From positions 1-64,000 of the forward strand of contig NZ_NCSY01000003.1 of assembly GCF_002156875.1 (NCBI RefSeq): a stretch of DNA of 64,000 nucleotides, written 5' to 3'. The translations under genes and the position numbers were made by a program. This DNA is from Bacillus sp. EAC. Its GTDB lineage: Bacteria > Bacillota > Bacilli > Bacillales > Bacillaceae_G. Within the stretch, counting starts at the first letter, position 1, and each line of letters opens with the position of its first letter. Below the pieces are notes generated by a model. It ran no database searches and was not told where the DNA came from. It worked only from the letters and a program-made list of their open reading frames with translations. Shown in pieces: positions 16,026-25,300 of the stretch.

Positions 16026-16110
16026 ATTTTTTAAGCTTTCAACTTTATAATCAGCATTAAAAATATCGGATTATTGGGCTAACTAAATCTAATTGTATTA
16101 GTAACTCATT

Positions 16111-16305
16111 TCATTTATTTCTTGTGAAAATAATAAATAATAACAAGCATGAAAAGACTAATAGAGTCGTATAGCCTCCATTTAAATCTATCCTAATATC
16201 GTTTAAATACATATATATAATAGGAGGTATTTCAAATAGAATAATAAAACCTAAAAAATACCACTTTAAATTTTCATCTAAATGTTTTCTAAAGTTCAGC
16301 TTCAT
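16111..16305 (-). CDS. Small two-helix membrane protein
   Basis: The 64-residue protein has two hydrophobic segments (YFLGFIILFEIPPIIYMYL and YTTLLVFSCLLLFIIF) joined by a short polar loop and a basic C-terminus. A strong GAGGAG site precedes the ATG. No family is recognised. It is upstream of the truncated gene at 15726 on the same strand and has no repeat at its 3' end. Confidence 0.6.
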   Translation of the reverse strand: MKLNFRKHLDENLKWYFLGFIILFEIPPIIYMYLNDIRIDLNGGYTTLLVFSCLLLFIIFTRNK

Positions 16306-16505
16306 TTAATATTATTCTCCTCTCACACGGATTTGTTTGAGTTGAAAATCTTTTAAATGATATTATTTAAAACGTGTTTTAAATCCCTTTGGATTATAGA
16401 TTCTAGACAATAGTTCATTTACTTCCTTTGAGTGGAAATAAGTAACTAGTACTCTTTTTGTAAAAAATTTTAGCAACAACTACTTTATCGATTGTGGCTA
16501 AATGG

Positions 16506-17330
16506 TTATTGAATGAACCCTGATCCCAAAATGGGCATCTGACTCTCGGTCACATACCGCAATTTGTTGTTTTCTTGAGTTGATAGATAAACTTCCCTGC
16601 TCGGTATTTCCGGGATGATTCGGTAGCCGTTCTCCTCAATCCAGGAACCTAGATCGATGCTAACTGGTGTATATATATCTGGACTGCTCATATGTGTCAC
16701 TGACGCAACCGCCATTTCCGGCAACACCTTCGTCTGAAAGCGAGCCGTGTCCTGAAGCTTGCGCGGGATTGGGCAAGCTATTTCCAAATCGATACTGTAT
16801 TCACACTTCGTACAACTATACCACAACACCATATGGGTAACAGGTAGCGGAATTCCATTCCATTTTAAATATTCGTCGATTTCTTCGAATAACCCAGGAA
16901 TACTTGCTCTATCCGTGGTCTCTTTAAGCGTTGCAACCATTAAGGGCTCGACCTTCTTAACCACAACCTCGTAATGAGAAAGACCGTCACTTTGCCGTTC
17001 AATTTGCTCCAGTCTTACCTCAATACGCCTTAAACGCTCCATTTCAGACTGAATCAGCGAGTGCAGCGCCTTCTGCTTAAGTCGAAACATTCTGCGAATT
17101 TCCTCAGTAGATACATTATCATTCAGAAGCTGTTTGATTTGTCCAAGTGTAAAACCAAGATCCTTAAACGCCAGAATTCGATGAAGATCAAGTAGCTGTT
17201 CGCTCTTGTAGTAACGGTAACCGTTTTGTTGATCGGTATAGGCAGGTTTGAGAAGTTCAAGTTGGTCATAAAATCGTAATGTTTTAGCGGGAACTTGGCT
17301 TAACTTTGAAAACTCGCTGATTTTAAACAT
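16506..17330 (-). CDS. MerR-family regulator with GyrI-like effector domain
   Basis: The protein of about 274 residues starts MFKISEFSKLSQVPAKTLRF, the MerR helix-turn-helix with YYxSEQL wing, followed by the dimerisation coiled coil and a C-terminal GyrI/BmrR-like ligand-binding domain (about residues 125-274). Such proteins sense multiple drugs and activate efflux genes. I chose the ATG at 17330, preceded by AAAGGAG. A MerR-type promoter with a wide spacer precedes it at 17356-17387, suggesting autoregulation. Base composition looks more G+C-rich than that of its neighbours, a hint of transfer. No efflux gene lies beside it. Confidence 0.85.
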   Translation of the reverse strand: MFKISEFSKLSQVPAKTLRFYDQLELLKPAYTDQQNGYRYYKSEQLLDLHRILAFKDLGFTLGQIKQLLNDNVSTEEIRRMFRLKQKALHSLIQSEMERLRRIEVRLEQIERQSDGLSHYEVVVKKVEPLMVATLKETTDRASIPGLFEEIDEYLKWNGIPLPVTHMVLWYSCTKCEYSIDLEIACPIPRKLQDTARFQTKVLPEMAVASVTHMSSPDIYTPVSIDLGSWIEENGYRIIPEIPSREVYLSTQENNKLRYVTESQMPILGSGFIQ

Positions 17331-17355
17331 TTGATTCACTCCTTTCTGTACTAGA

Positions 17356-17387
17356 ATTATAAACCTTCCATATAAGTGGAAAGTCAA
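17356..17387 (-). promoter_or_regulatory. MerR-type promoter with operator in the spacer
   Basis: On the minus strand TTGACT and TATAAT are separated by 20 bases, wider than the usual 17. The spacer holds the dyad CTTTCCA / TGGAAGG-like arms. This is the geometry MerR-family proteins untwist, and it lies directly upstream of the merR gene. Confidence 0.75.
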
Positions 17388-17474
17388 GCAAAAAAAACAT
17401 TGCAAACCGATATCACCTATATTTGCAACAAAAGTGAATTTTTAATCAAACCACATTTTCCGAATTTTAATAAA

Positions 17475-17705
17475 AAACGGCAACGGGATAATTCATGCCC
17501 TCCAAACAGGTGAAATTACGGTGCAGGATTAGATGTATTTGTCAAAGAACCAATTAATATGGATAATCCCCTAGTTTCAATGAAGAATGTTGTTACTTTG
17601 CCGCATATCGGCTCTGCCACTTACGAAATTCGCTTTAAAATGGCGATGTTAGCTGCAGCTAATCTCGTATCTGCATAAAAGGAGAAACCCCGGCAAATTT
17701 AATTA
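17475..17705 (+). pseudogene. Broken C-terminus of a 2-hydroxyacid dehydrogenase
   Basis: The plus strand reads NGIIHALQTGEIT, then after a one-base frameshift at about 17519-17522 GAGLDVFVKEPINMDNP, NVVTLPHIGSATYEIR and MAMLAAANLVSA, followed by stops. GAGLDVF and the catalytic histidine segment PHIGSAT are diagnostic of the D-isomer 2-hydroxyacid (glyoxylate/gluconate) dehydrogenases. The N-terminal two-thirds is missing. A terminator hairpin still follows at 17771. Confidence 0.85.
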
Positions 17706-17770
17706 AAAGGTAAGTATTAATAGCCGCGAGTGACTTTACTAGATTATATTCGCGCTGCTCATAAAAAAAG

Positions 17771-17807
17771 AAAGGCAACATCACCAATTTTGGGATATTG
17801 CCTTTTT
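17771..17807. terminator. Intrinsic terminator, possibly bidirectional
   Basis: AAAGGCAA pairs with TTGCCTTT around a 20-base loop, with an A-run on the left and a T-run on the right. It lies after the dehydrogenase remnant. Confidence 0.65.
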
Positions 17808-17819
17808 ACGTTTATTCTA

Positions 17820-18230
17820 ACCAAATTACAACAACAGTTGTTTCTGTCCTATTGTTAATGCCTCAGCCATTTCTTGGTGCACTATTCTCTCCACCTATAG
17901 ATTCTGCAGTTTCCATTTGAATTATATTTCATTCACCTAAAAAAGTACTCGTTTTACTCATTTGCTTGTCTTTCAATAAAATAATACCAGCAACCAGCAA
18001 AGCCTCTCTTTGAAAATGAGTTAAACTGCCGCCGAGTGTAACAACTCATTTTTAACATAGATGAAAAAAACACCCTTCCATTTAGTGTAACTAAAACACT
18101 TCAAATATTTCAGTTAACCTTCAGAGAGTGGAACTTACCCTCTCCATTAGGATGCTAAAACACCTTCCTGGTTTTACCTCTTCAATTTTTTTGAACCTTA
18201 ATATTTTATGACTACCTATGGCGCGTGTTT
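17820..18230. other. Gene-free stretch with relic character
   Basis: No convincing gene is visible. A short minus-strand run reads HQEMAEALTIGQKQLLL before a stop, which may be a gene relic that I cannot assign. A hairpin with AAAATGAGTT / AACTCATTTT arms lies at 18013-18052 and may terminate gene 18235-18549. Confidence 0.4.
18013..18052. terminator. Hairpin terminator, 10-base stem
   Basis: AAAATGAGTT at 18013-18022 and AACTCATTTT at 18043-18052 form a perfect stem with a 20-base G+C-rich loop. A- and T-runs flank it, so it could work in either direction. Confidence 0.5.
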
Positions 18231-18234
18231 AATA

Positions 18235-18549
18235 CTAAACATAACTAAGGCCTATTTTATTATTAAATATTTGGTTTTTATTTTTAAAGATAAATGATTC
18301 GTTTGAATAATCTATTACTAATTGATTATCATACACTTCTTCAAAGTCATTATTAACTAAAAATTCAATGTTATCTACTGTTAAAATTTTTTCATATGCG
18401 TCATTTGGTCTTTTGTTAATAACTTTCATTTCGTAAATATTATTTACTATGTCACAGCTCCCACGATCAAATGACAATTGAATAAATTGATTCTCATTCA
18501 TTTTATTGCACAATACTTCCTTTGCAGAATCAGTTATTTGAAAATCCAC
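18235..18549 (-). CDS. IscA/HesB-like (Fe-S biosynthesis family) protein
   Basis: The 104-residue protein resembles the small Bacillus members of the Fe-S biosynthesis fold. It starts MDFQITDSAKEVLCNKM, followed by FDRGSCDIVNNIYEMKVI in the position of the usual cysteine-bearing turn, and a strand-rich C-terminus. The C-terminal CGC motif of true A-type carriers is absent, so iron-sulphur carrier function is doubtful. It starts at GTG, seven bases after GGAGGG. Confidence 0.6.
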   Translation of the reverse strand: MDFQITDSAKEVLCNKMNENQFIQLSFDRGSCDIVNNIYEMKVINKRPNDAYEKILTVDNIEFLVNNDFEEVYDNQLVIDYSNESFIFKNKNQIFNNKIGLSYV

Positions 18550-18723
18550 TTATAAACCCTCCTTACAGTAAGGATATTGTTCTAACAACAAACCATAATA
18601 ACACTAATAATATCCATACGATTTAGCTTGATTAATTAATTCACCATTTAAAAACTCTATAATAAAACCTGGTTACTTCTTGTACTTTTTCTCTTAGTAC
18701 TTGGGGTAACGATCACCTCTTAT

Positions 18724-19152
18724 TTACTTTACAATCATTACAGCACAATTCGCATGCTGGACCACTTTATGGCTTACACTTCCCAAGAGCAGTTCTGAAA
18801 AGAGGCTAAGTCCCCTGCTACCCATTACGATAAGATCGTAATCTCCCTCTTTTGCCTTCTTGCATATCATTTCTGCAGGATCTCCAATATGGTATTCGCT
18901 ATCATATTGTATAGATGACCCTGAAAGGACTTGTGCGGATTCATCTAAAATCCTCCTAACTTCCTCTACTTGCAATTGTTCAATATCAATATCCACTCCG
19001 AAAGCAACTGTATTGATATTGTTACTAGGAATGATATGAAGAAGCGTTATACGGGCATTTATCCCCATGTTTTGCGCCAACCTTTTTGCCGATTTCAATG
19101 CATGTTTAGAGTGTTCGGATCCGTCAACTGGAACCAAAAATCGTTCATACAT
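18724..19152 (-). CDS. Universal stress protein (UspA family)
   Basis: The 142-residue protein begins FLVPVDGSEHSKHAL and ends with the nucleotide-binding motif GSRGLSLFSELLLGSVSHKV, which matches G-2x-G-9x-GS. It therefore belongs to the ATP-binding type. These small cytosolic homodimers are induced by stress or growth arrest. The ATG follows AGGGGAG. It is monocistronic. Confidence 0.9.
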   Translation of the reverse strand: MYERFLVPVDGSEHSKHALKSAKRLAQNMGINARITLLHIIPSNNINTVAFGVDIDIEQLQVEEVRRILDESAQVLSGSSIQYDSEYHIGDPAEMICKKAKEGDYDLIVMGSRGLSLFSELLLGSVSHKVVQHANCAVMIVK

Positions 19153-19511
19153 ATTGTCACTCCCCTTATTATAAAATCTTATTTTTAAGATAAAACCTAT
19201 GACGGTGATTATCTTTTTTATTAATCAGATCAGATCCTCCGCTTTGATGACAAAACTTGACGGCGATCGTTAATAACATATTTTAATTTGATGCTTTTTA
19301 ATAGAATCCCTCAAAGATTTTCCATTGTATGCGCAACTTTTTAATTGATCGCGAAATCATAGGGGAGATTCTCCTATCTATAAAACCATATTTGCAGTTG
19401 CTTTAATCGTAACTAATAGCTGAAGACCCAACTTGAGAACGTTCATTCTCAAATATCCAAATAAAAATTAATGGTTTGTTTGCATTCCCCCTCTCCGTTC
19501 ATTATTACATA
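19153..19511. other. Intergenic region with one operator-like palindrome
   Basis: The region holds the promoter side of uspA and the palindrome at 19433-19452. A hairpin-like stretch near 19250-19300 is weak. I see no gene. Confidence 0.5.
19433..19452. promoter_or_regulatory. Operator-like palindrome, copy 1
   Basis: TTGAGAA-CGTTCA-TTCTCAA has perfect 7-base arms. A near-identical copy lies at 20799-20818 upstream of the MFS gene, so both are probably sites for the nearby TetR protein or another regulator. Confidence 0.6.
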
Positions 19512-20714
19512 TCATCTTGAAGCTCCTTTATTTGGAACTGTTGTACTATATCTCTCACGTTTAAATCGAACTGAATATAACAAGACATAAACGACAATCA
19601 AGGAAGAAAACAGATTTAGCACGATAAGAGAAATGTTTAAATTGAAAATTTGAGTAAGTGCTCCAACAAAAACAGGAGGCACAATAAACCCTATATACGC
19701 ACACATCCAGAAAGCCGAAATCACACGTGGTTTCGCTTCAGGTACAGGCAGTTGCCCTGCAAAAAATAGTGCATTTTGGAAAGTCCATCCACCACCAAGT
19801 GCTTGTATGAATATACTGATCCATAATAATGGTAAACTTGCTATAAAACCAGATGTAACAATCAACCAAGAACCAATAACTAAAAGCAAGATCCCCCATC
19901 TAATACGTGTAACAGGTTGAGAAGGTCTAGGAATAAACTGTGCGAATGCACCACCACCTAATAGAATTAAAAAGATCAAACCAGAAATAAATAAATTAGA
20001 TGTGTGAATAACATTTTTCACGAAAGTAGGAATTAGAGCAAGTGCTGTTCCTTGGATCGTAAATACTGTAAAAATAGCAAGTCCAGACATCGACCAAAAG
20101 TGAGAACGTATTTTTTTTGGAACGCCAAGTGATATCTTATGTTTTGCAAGCTTTTGTTCTTTCGTAACTACATCCTTTGGTAGAGATCCTAGTATGACAT
20201 TCGAGATAATTAATAATCCTATTAAGATCCAAAATGGTAATCTAAGTGGTTGAATAGGCAAATATTGTAACATGAAAGCCGCTATTGCTGGTCCAAGTCC
20301 AAAGCCAACAAGTACAGTAACTCCTGAATATTTAATAGCTTTACCAATTTTTTTGGGTTCTGATTGTCTAATTAGAAAAGCCACAGACGTACCAGTAAAC
20401 GAACCATACGCAATTCCCTCTAAACTTCTTCCAACATATATCATCCACGCTTCTGTACTACCAATCATGAGCAAAGTTGAAACTATTGAAATCAAAATAC
20501 TAATGCTAAGAACTTTTTTCAGTCCCCAAGCACTTCCTTTTGCCCCCACAACAAGTAGAGTCGGTAACAGGAATGCAGCATAGATAGCAAACAAAATCGT
20601 AATTTGCAAACTGTTTAATTGATAATATTCGCTATACAGAGGAAATAATGGAGTTACAAAAGTTGCTCCACAAGACATCAATAATATAACTAATAACATT
20701 CTTTTCACATTCAT
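19512..20714 (-). CDS. MFS transporter (drug/sugar efflux type)
   Basis: The 400-residue protein has twelve predicted membrane segments and the MFS motif-A-like loop VVGAKGSAWGLKKVL after the second helix. It also has GRSLEGIAYGSFTG in helix 4 and GFGLGPAIAAFML in helix 5, as in proton-driven drug exporters. Substrate is unknown. The gene is flanked by operator-like palindromes and lies downstream of a TetR-family gene on the same strand, a standard efflux/repressor pair. Confidence 0.85.
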   Translation of the reverse strand: MNVKRMLLVILLMSCGATFVTPLFPLYSEYYQLNSLQITILFAIYAAFLLPTLLVVGAKGSAWGLKKVLSISILISIVSTLLMIGSTEAWMIYVGRSLEGIAYGSFTGTSVAFLIRQSEPKKIGKAIKYSGVTVLVGFGLGPAIAAFMLQYLPIQPLRLPFWILIGLLIISNVILGSLPKDVVTKEQKLAKHKISLGVPKKIRSHFWSMSGLAIFTVFTIQGTALALIPTFVKNVIHTSNLFISGLIFLILLGGGAFAQFIPRPSQPVTRIRWGILLLVIGSWLIVTSGFIASLPLLWISIFIQALGGGWTFQNALFFAGQLPVPEAKPRVISAFWMCAYIGFIVPPVFVGALTQIFNLNISLIVLNLFSSLIVVYVLLYSVRFKRERYSTTVPNKGASR

Positions 20715-20798
20715 TTTCCTTTCTAATTCTTAATTTTAATTCTTATCTTTTATAACCTTATTAACAATTTTCTTACTCTATAGCCTTTCGTCACTCTT

Positions 20799-20818
20799 TT
20801 GAGAATGTTCATTCTTAA
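20799..20818. promoter_or_regulatory. Operator-like palindrome, copy 2
   Basis: TTGAGAA-TGTTCA-TTCTTAA lies 85 bases before the MFS start. It differs from the copy at 19433 by two bases. Confidence 0.65.
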
Positions 20819-21092
20819 AAATACAAACCTCCACAACTCCGCGATTAACAAAGGATATACTCAGGTTTCGGGAATATCACGATTTGTTAAAGTTCGCAGT
20901 TATTTAAATTCATTAATATAAATTTTTCAGGCTGAATTCATGCTCCAATAATTGTATTTTAATTAACCCTTGTTTTCGAAACTCAATACATAAAAGCTAT
21001 TTATATTAGCTTCCGATACTTTTAATTGTTTATTGGCTATTCATCAATGCAATTATTAACTTCCTTCGACGTTTATATTTATAACATATTGT

Positions 21093-21129
21093 GAACGAAC
21101 GGTAAAGAATTATTTTTTACCGTTCGTTC
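21093..21129. promoter_or_regulatory. 14-base inverted repeat, operator candidate
   Basis: GAACGAACGGTAAA at 21093-21106 mirrors TTTACCGTTCGTTC at 21116-21129. No T-run follows on either strand, so a terminator is less likely than an operator for the TetR protein encoded next to it. Confidence 0.55.
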
Positions 21130-21218
21130 TCGAATTATTATTAAAATAAATAGCAACAAAAAAAGTTAATGTCTTTAGATAACTATTTTTCATTCACTAT
21201 AAAATTAGAAATCCGGTC

Positions 21219-21794
21219 CTAATCTAATACAGAGAGTGTCGTATCAATAATATTTTTAAGTTTATTTTTATCCTTAGTTGTTTTGACTAATACTCGTAAA
21301 CCTACATAAGAATTATGAATAAACTGAGATAGTTTTTCTATATCATGGTGTTTAGGAATTTCTCCTGAATCGTGTCCACGTAATAGTAATTCAAGTATAA
21401 TTTTTTCTGTTTTAGAAAAATTTTGTTCAATTTTTTCTGCTACTTCTTGATCATGTAAAGTCAACTCAACTGCACTATTAATTGTCAAACAACCAACCGA
21501 TTTTTCGTTATCTTGGTAAATGGTCATTTCTAATATACTTCTAATAGCATCTTTCACAGTTGATGAATTCTTAACTTGTATATCCATTTTTTTCTTCATT
21601 TTGTGATCATAATGTTCCAATGCTTTAATAAATAGTGTATGTTTGTCACCAAATGTATCATATAAACTTCTTCGGTGAATCCCCATATGAGAAACAAGGT
21701 CTTGCAATGAGGTTTTTTCGTAACCTTGATACCTAAATAGTTCAGTTGCTTTTTGTAAAACTTCTTTTTCATCATATTCCTTATGTCTTGCCAC
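21219..21794 (-). CDS. TetR-family transcriptional regulator
   Basis: The 191-residue protein has a typical N-terminal helix-turn-helix (ELFRYQGYEKTSLQDLVSHM, GIHRRSLYDTFGDKHTLF) and an all-helical C-terminal effector domain with KSVGCLTINSAVEL, as in AcrR-type repressors that sense small organic ligands. Translation starts at GTG after AAAGGAGG. A TATAAT -10 box lies at 21817-21822. It probably represses the MFS transporter downstream and perhaps itself. Confidence 0.9.
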   Translation of the reverse strand: MARHKEYDEKEVLQKATELFRYQGYEKTSLQDLVSHMGIHRRSLYDTFGDKHTLFIKALEHYDHKMKKKMDIQVKNSSTVKDAIRSILEMTIYQDNEKSVGCLTINSAVELTLHDQEVAEKIEQNFSKTEKIILELLLRGHDSGEIPKHHDIEKLSQFIHNSYVGLRVLVKTTKDKNKLKNIIDTTLSVLD

Positions 21795-21816
21795 GCTAGT
21801 ACCTCCTTTTGAAAGA

Positions 21817-21822
21817 TTATAG
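21817..21822 (-). promoter_or_regulatory. -10 box of the tetR promoter
   Basis: TATAAT with the extended TGC context lies 23 bases before the GTG start. A matching -35 box is weak. Confidence 0.5.
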
Positions 21823-22025
21823 CATACTTAAAAATAAACATTGTATAATCAGTAATACACTTTTTAAAAGGAGTTTGACAGATAAAGGATTCTAAATTCA
21901 AAATTGCGGTTTAATAAGTGTTCGTTACTTATGTTAAACGATTAAGTATTTTCTATATTAAAAGGCGTCAAATTACTAACTCACTTCTTTAACGGAATTT
22001 ATTATCTTTATTTCTATCTATCCAT

Positions 22026-22071
22026 TTTTACCATTTATTTGAAGTGTTAACACTTCAAATAAATGGTAAAA
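22026..22071. repeat. Perfect 46-base palindrome
   Basis: Pairing runs without a mismatch from 22026 to 22071 around the centre GTT|AAC; the inner arms are GAAGTGTT and AACACTTC. There is no loop and no T-run beyond the stem ends except TTTT on the left. It is not related to the GTTAGTT repeats. Role unknown. Confidence 0.85.
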
Positions 22072-22160
22072 TAAATTACTCCCTTTCGTTAAAATTTGTC
22101 CGATATTAGAAAAACACGGATGAATTTAGGTTTTACAAATATAAAAGCACGGTCCAGTTT

Positions 22161-22214
22161 GTGAATATTTTCACTTAAACTAATCGGCCATTTAGTTTAA
22201 GTGAAAACATTCAC
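22161..22214. repeat. 54-base dyad, diverged relative of the cassette repeat
   Basis: Two 24-base arms (22161-22184 and 22191-22214) differ at only two positions and surround the core CGGCCA. The inner arm ACTTAAACTAA and the flank to the left (about 22142-22180) match the sequence at 15590-15636 beside the recombinase, so the two share a common origin. Confidence 0.75.
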
Positions 22215-22274
22215 AATAGTTATATTCATTTCACCATATAGTTGAAGAAGTTTACTAAACAATACATAACTAAA

Positions 22275-22305
22275 AGGGACAAATTCAATGAAAGAATTTG
22301 TCCCT
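22275..22305 (-). terminator. Intrinsic terminator of sbcC
   Basis: AGGGACAAATTC pairs with GAATTTGTCCCT around a seven-base loop and is followed by TTTTAG in minus-strand reading. It lies 61 bases after the sbcC stop. Confidence 0.85.
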
Positions 22306-22365
22306 CCATAATTTTTACCTTCCAAATGATAAAGAATTGATTACCAAATGTTTTCGAAGATCACA

Positions 22366-25300
22366 CTATTTAATCAATATCGAAATCTCTGAAAAACCAT
22401 GATTTGTTTTATGCACTTCGATTACAGCTGGCATTGCATCTTTTACATCTTGAACGTGGGATATTACTCCAATTAGGCGACCTGATTTTTGTAGTTGGAT
22501 GAGTGTGTCAATTGCTTTCGATAATAACTCTTCATCTAATGAACCGAATCCTTCATCGATAAATAATGTATCGATTGAGACACCACCTTGATGTGCTTGA
22601 ATAATATCTGCCATGCCAAGGGCTAAGCAAAGTGAGGCGTTAAACTGTTCTCCACCAGATAGCGTTTTAACATCACGTGCTAAACCTGTATACGAATCGT
22701 AAACTTCTAAACCTAACCCACTTTGTTTTCTACCTTTTTCAACTGTCTCTTTTCTCTGCAGTTGGAATTGGCCATTTGATAAATGGTCCAAGCGAATGTT
22801 GGCAGATTCAATTATTTGCTCAAAATAATCTAATAAAACATAACGCTCAAATGATATCATTTTATCATTATCGCCTTTCGTAACTTTATATAGATCATTT
22901 AAACCGGCTAATAATTTTTCTTTTTTAACAAACTCTTCTTGATATATTTGTAGTTCATCATTTAATTGGATCAGTCGTTTATTTAATTCTTGTAAGCGAA
23001 TGATCTCATTTAGGCTATTATCAACTCGTAGATTGATTTCCTGTAGTTTAACTTTAATTTCTTCTTCATCAATTAGTTCAGTAGAAGTGACTTGATTCTG
23101 AAGTAGTTCCTTTTCCGTGTTTAGTCTTTGATTGTTTTCTTCAAATAAAGTTATTTCATTACGTAATTGTTCGATCGATGGAATAAATTCTTTTGCTTGA
23201 ATAAAATCATTTTCAACATAAAATTGATTTTCCTTTAATTTATCTTCATATTGAACTTTCGCTTTTTCGATTTCACCAGATAATCTTGTTAAATCCTGTT
23301 CTAGATGTGCACATGTTGTTTCTTTTATTGTTTTTTGTTCTGAAAGAGCTTTATGATATTCTTCAATTTTTACAATTTCAGCTCGAAGACTTTTACTGTT
23401 TCTTTCACAATCATTCATTTCTACTTGCCATTGTTCATACGTCCTAATTGATTCAGGTAGCTTCGATTCAATTTGAACAATTTTAAGTTTTAACTCGTTT
23501 AAGTCATTTGTACAATCAGTAACTTCTTTAATTTTTCCAGTTAATTTATTCGTTAATTCCGTTACTAACTGTTCCTTATTTTTTATCGATTGTTGAATTC
23601 TTTCTAAAGTCTCTTTCTTCTCAGTAAGTAACTTAAGATTTGATTCTATTTGTTTAAAATCATTTCCTAAATCAATTAGTCCCTCTTTTGAAAAATCAAA
23701 TTGTCCGTATTCCTCAATAAAAGACTGCTCATTTTGTTGATTTGTACTTTCTAAGCTTTTTAACTCACCTAATTTAGTTGCGAGTTGATTTTGAAGTAGT
23801 GTAACTTCTTCTTTAAGCTTTATTGCATCTTCTTCATTTACTGATCCAATAAATTTTGCAAGAGTAGGATGATGAGTACTTCCACATACTGGACACTCTT
23901 GATTTTCATTTAAATCTTTTGCTAAGTAAGCTGCTTTCTGTTGCACCATTTCATGTTCAATTTTTGACAGCTTTGTTTGTAATCTTTCAATGTTTACATG
24001 ATTTGATTGATAATCATTTCGTTTCTGATCAAACTCATTTTTTCCTAACACAATTCGTTTGGCGAAAGTTCCTTTTTGATGAACCTGTTGTTTTAATAAA
24101 GTTGTTTCCGCCCATTGTTCATAAGTTCCTTCATACTGTGCTAAATCATTTTTAAGTTGATTGTATTCTTCATTCACTTGTTTTAAATCAGATTGTAAAC
24201 TTTTTTCCTCATTTGTCACTCGATTAAATTGTTCATTTTTTAAAACAAGCTGAGCTTCATTCGATCGAAAACTTTCAATACTTTCTTTTAATGCCAATAA
24301 ATTAGTATAATGATTCTCTAAATTTAGTAATATTTTCTTTTTATCAGGTAAGGCAGCAACTTCAAGTGAAATAGTATTAAGTTCTTGAAGAATCTTTTGT
24401 AAGTTTTCAGTTTCTATCGCTAATTTTTCATTAGTCAGTTTATAGTTGTTTTTTAGTTTATCAACTTCTGTTTTAAAAGGTAAAACTTTTTCAGCTCGAC
24501 TTGCAAACTGTAACTTTATTTTCTTCTCTTCCGTTAAAACTTCTTGATCTTTTAAGAGTGCTAATAATTCATTAATTTCTTGCAATCTCTTAATATTTTT
24601 ATTATGTGTTTCAGCTGTAAACAGTTTTTGTTTTTGGGTTTCTAATAGTTCTTTTAGATTCAATTCACTTTCTTCAAGCTGCTTCAATTCTTGATTTACA
24701 TTTGTAATCTTTTCATTCAATAAATCTTTAACTATATGAAGATTGATTTGCGCGTCCTCAGTGATGTTAATTCCTTTTTCTTGTAAAAGTCCTTCGACAG
24801 CTTCTAATTTAATGACTATTTTTTGTTTTAGATTTCGAAAACTATTCTCCATATTAGATCTGGCAATACCAATTTTATCTTTTACTTTGTCATATAATTC
24901 GGTTTTAAAAATTTTACGTAATATTTCTTCTTTTTCTTTCGTATCCGATACTAATAGTTTTCTAAACTCACCTTGTGGCAAAAGCACGATTTGTTTAAAT
25001 TGGTCTGCATTAATACCTAATAGTTCTTCGACTTTTTTATTTACAATCGTTGTTTTATTAAACTCCTGGCAATAAGGTACTTTTTCTTCATTTTCGATTT
25101 TATAAAACTCAATCTTATCTCCAGTTATCCCTTTATTTTGCTTCTTTTGGTGTCCCTTTTGTCTGAAAATATTGTATTGCTTCCCCTTTAGTTCAAAAGT
25201 TAACTCAACACTCGTATAGATTTCATCGTCCGCAAAGTGGCTTCGCAATAATGATTGATCATTTCTATTTTCACCACTTGCTTCACCATATAAAGCAAAA

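Larger units (their letters stand above)
20715..21218. other. Intergenic region between tetR and the MFS gene
   Basis: This 504-base gap has operator-like palindromes at 20799-20818 and 21093-21129. The remaining sequence shows no gene or clear terminator. Confidence 0.5.
21823..22365. other. Intergenic region with two long palindromes
   Basis: No gene is visible. The region holds a 46-base perfect palindrome (22026-22071), a 54-base dyad related to the cassette repeats (22161-22214) and the sbcC terminator (22275-22305). Confidence 0.6.

Noticed and set aside
17820-18000. Possible gene relic on the minus strand
   Set aside because: Only about 18 codons look protein-like and no family could be assigned, so it is mentioned but not annotated as a pseudogene.
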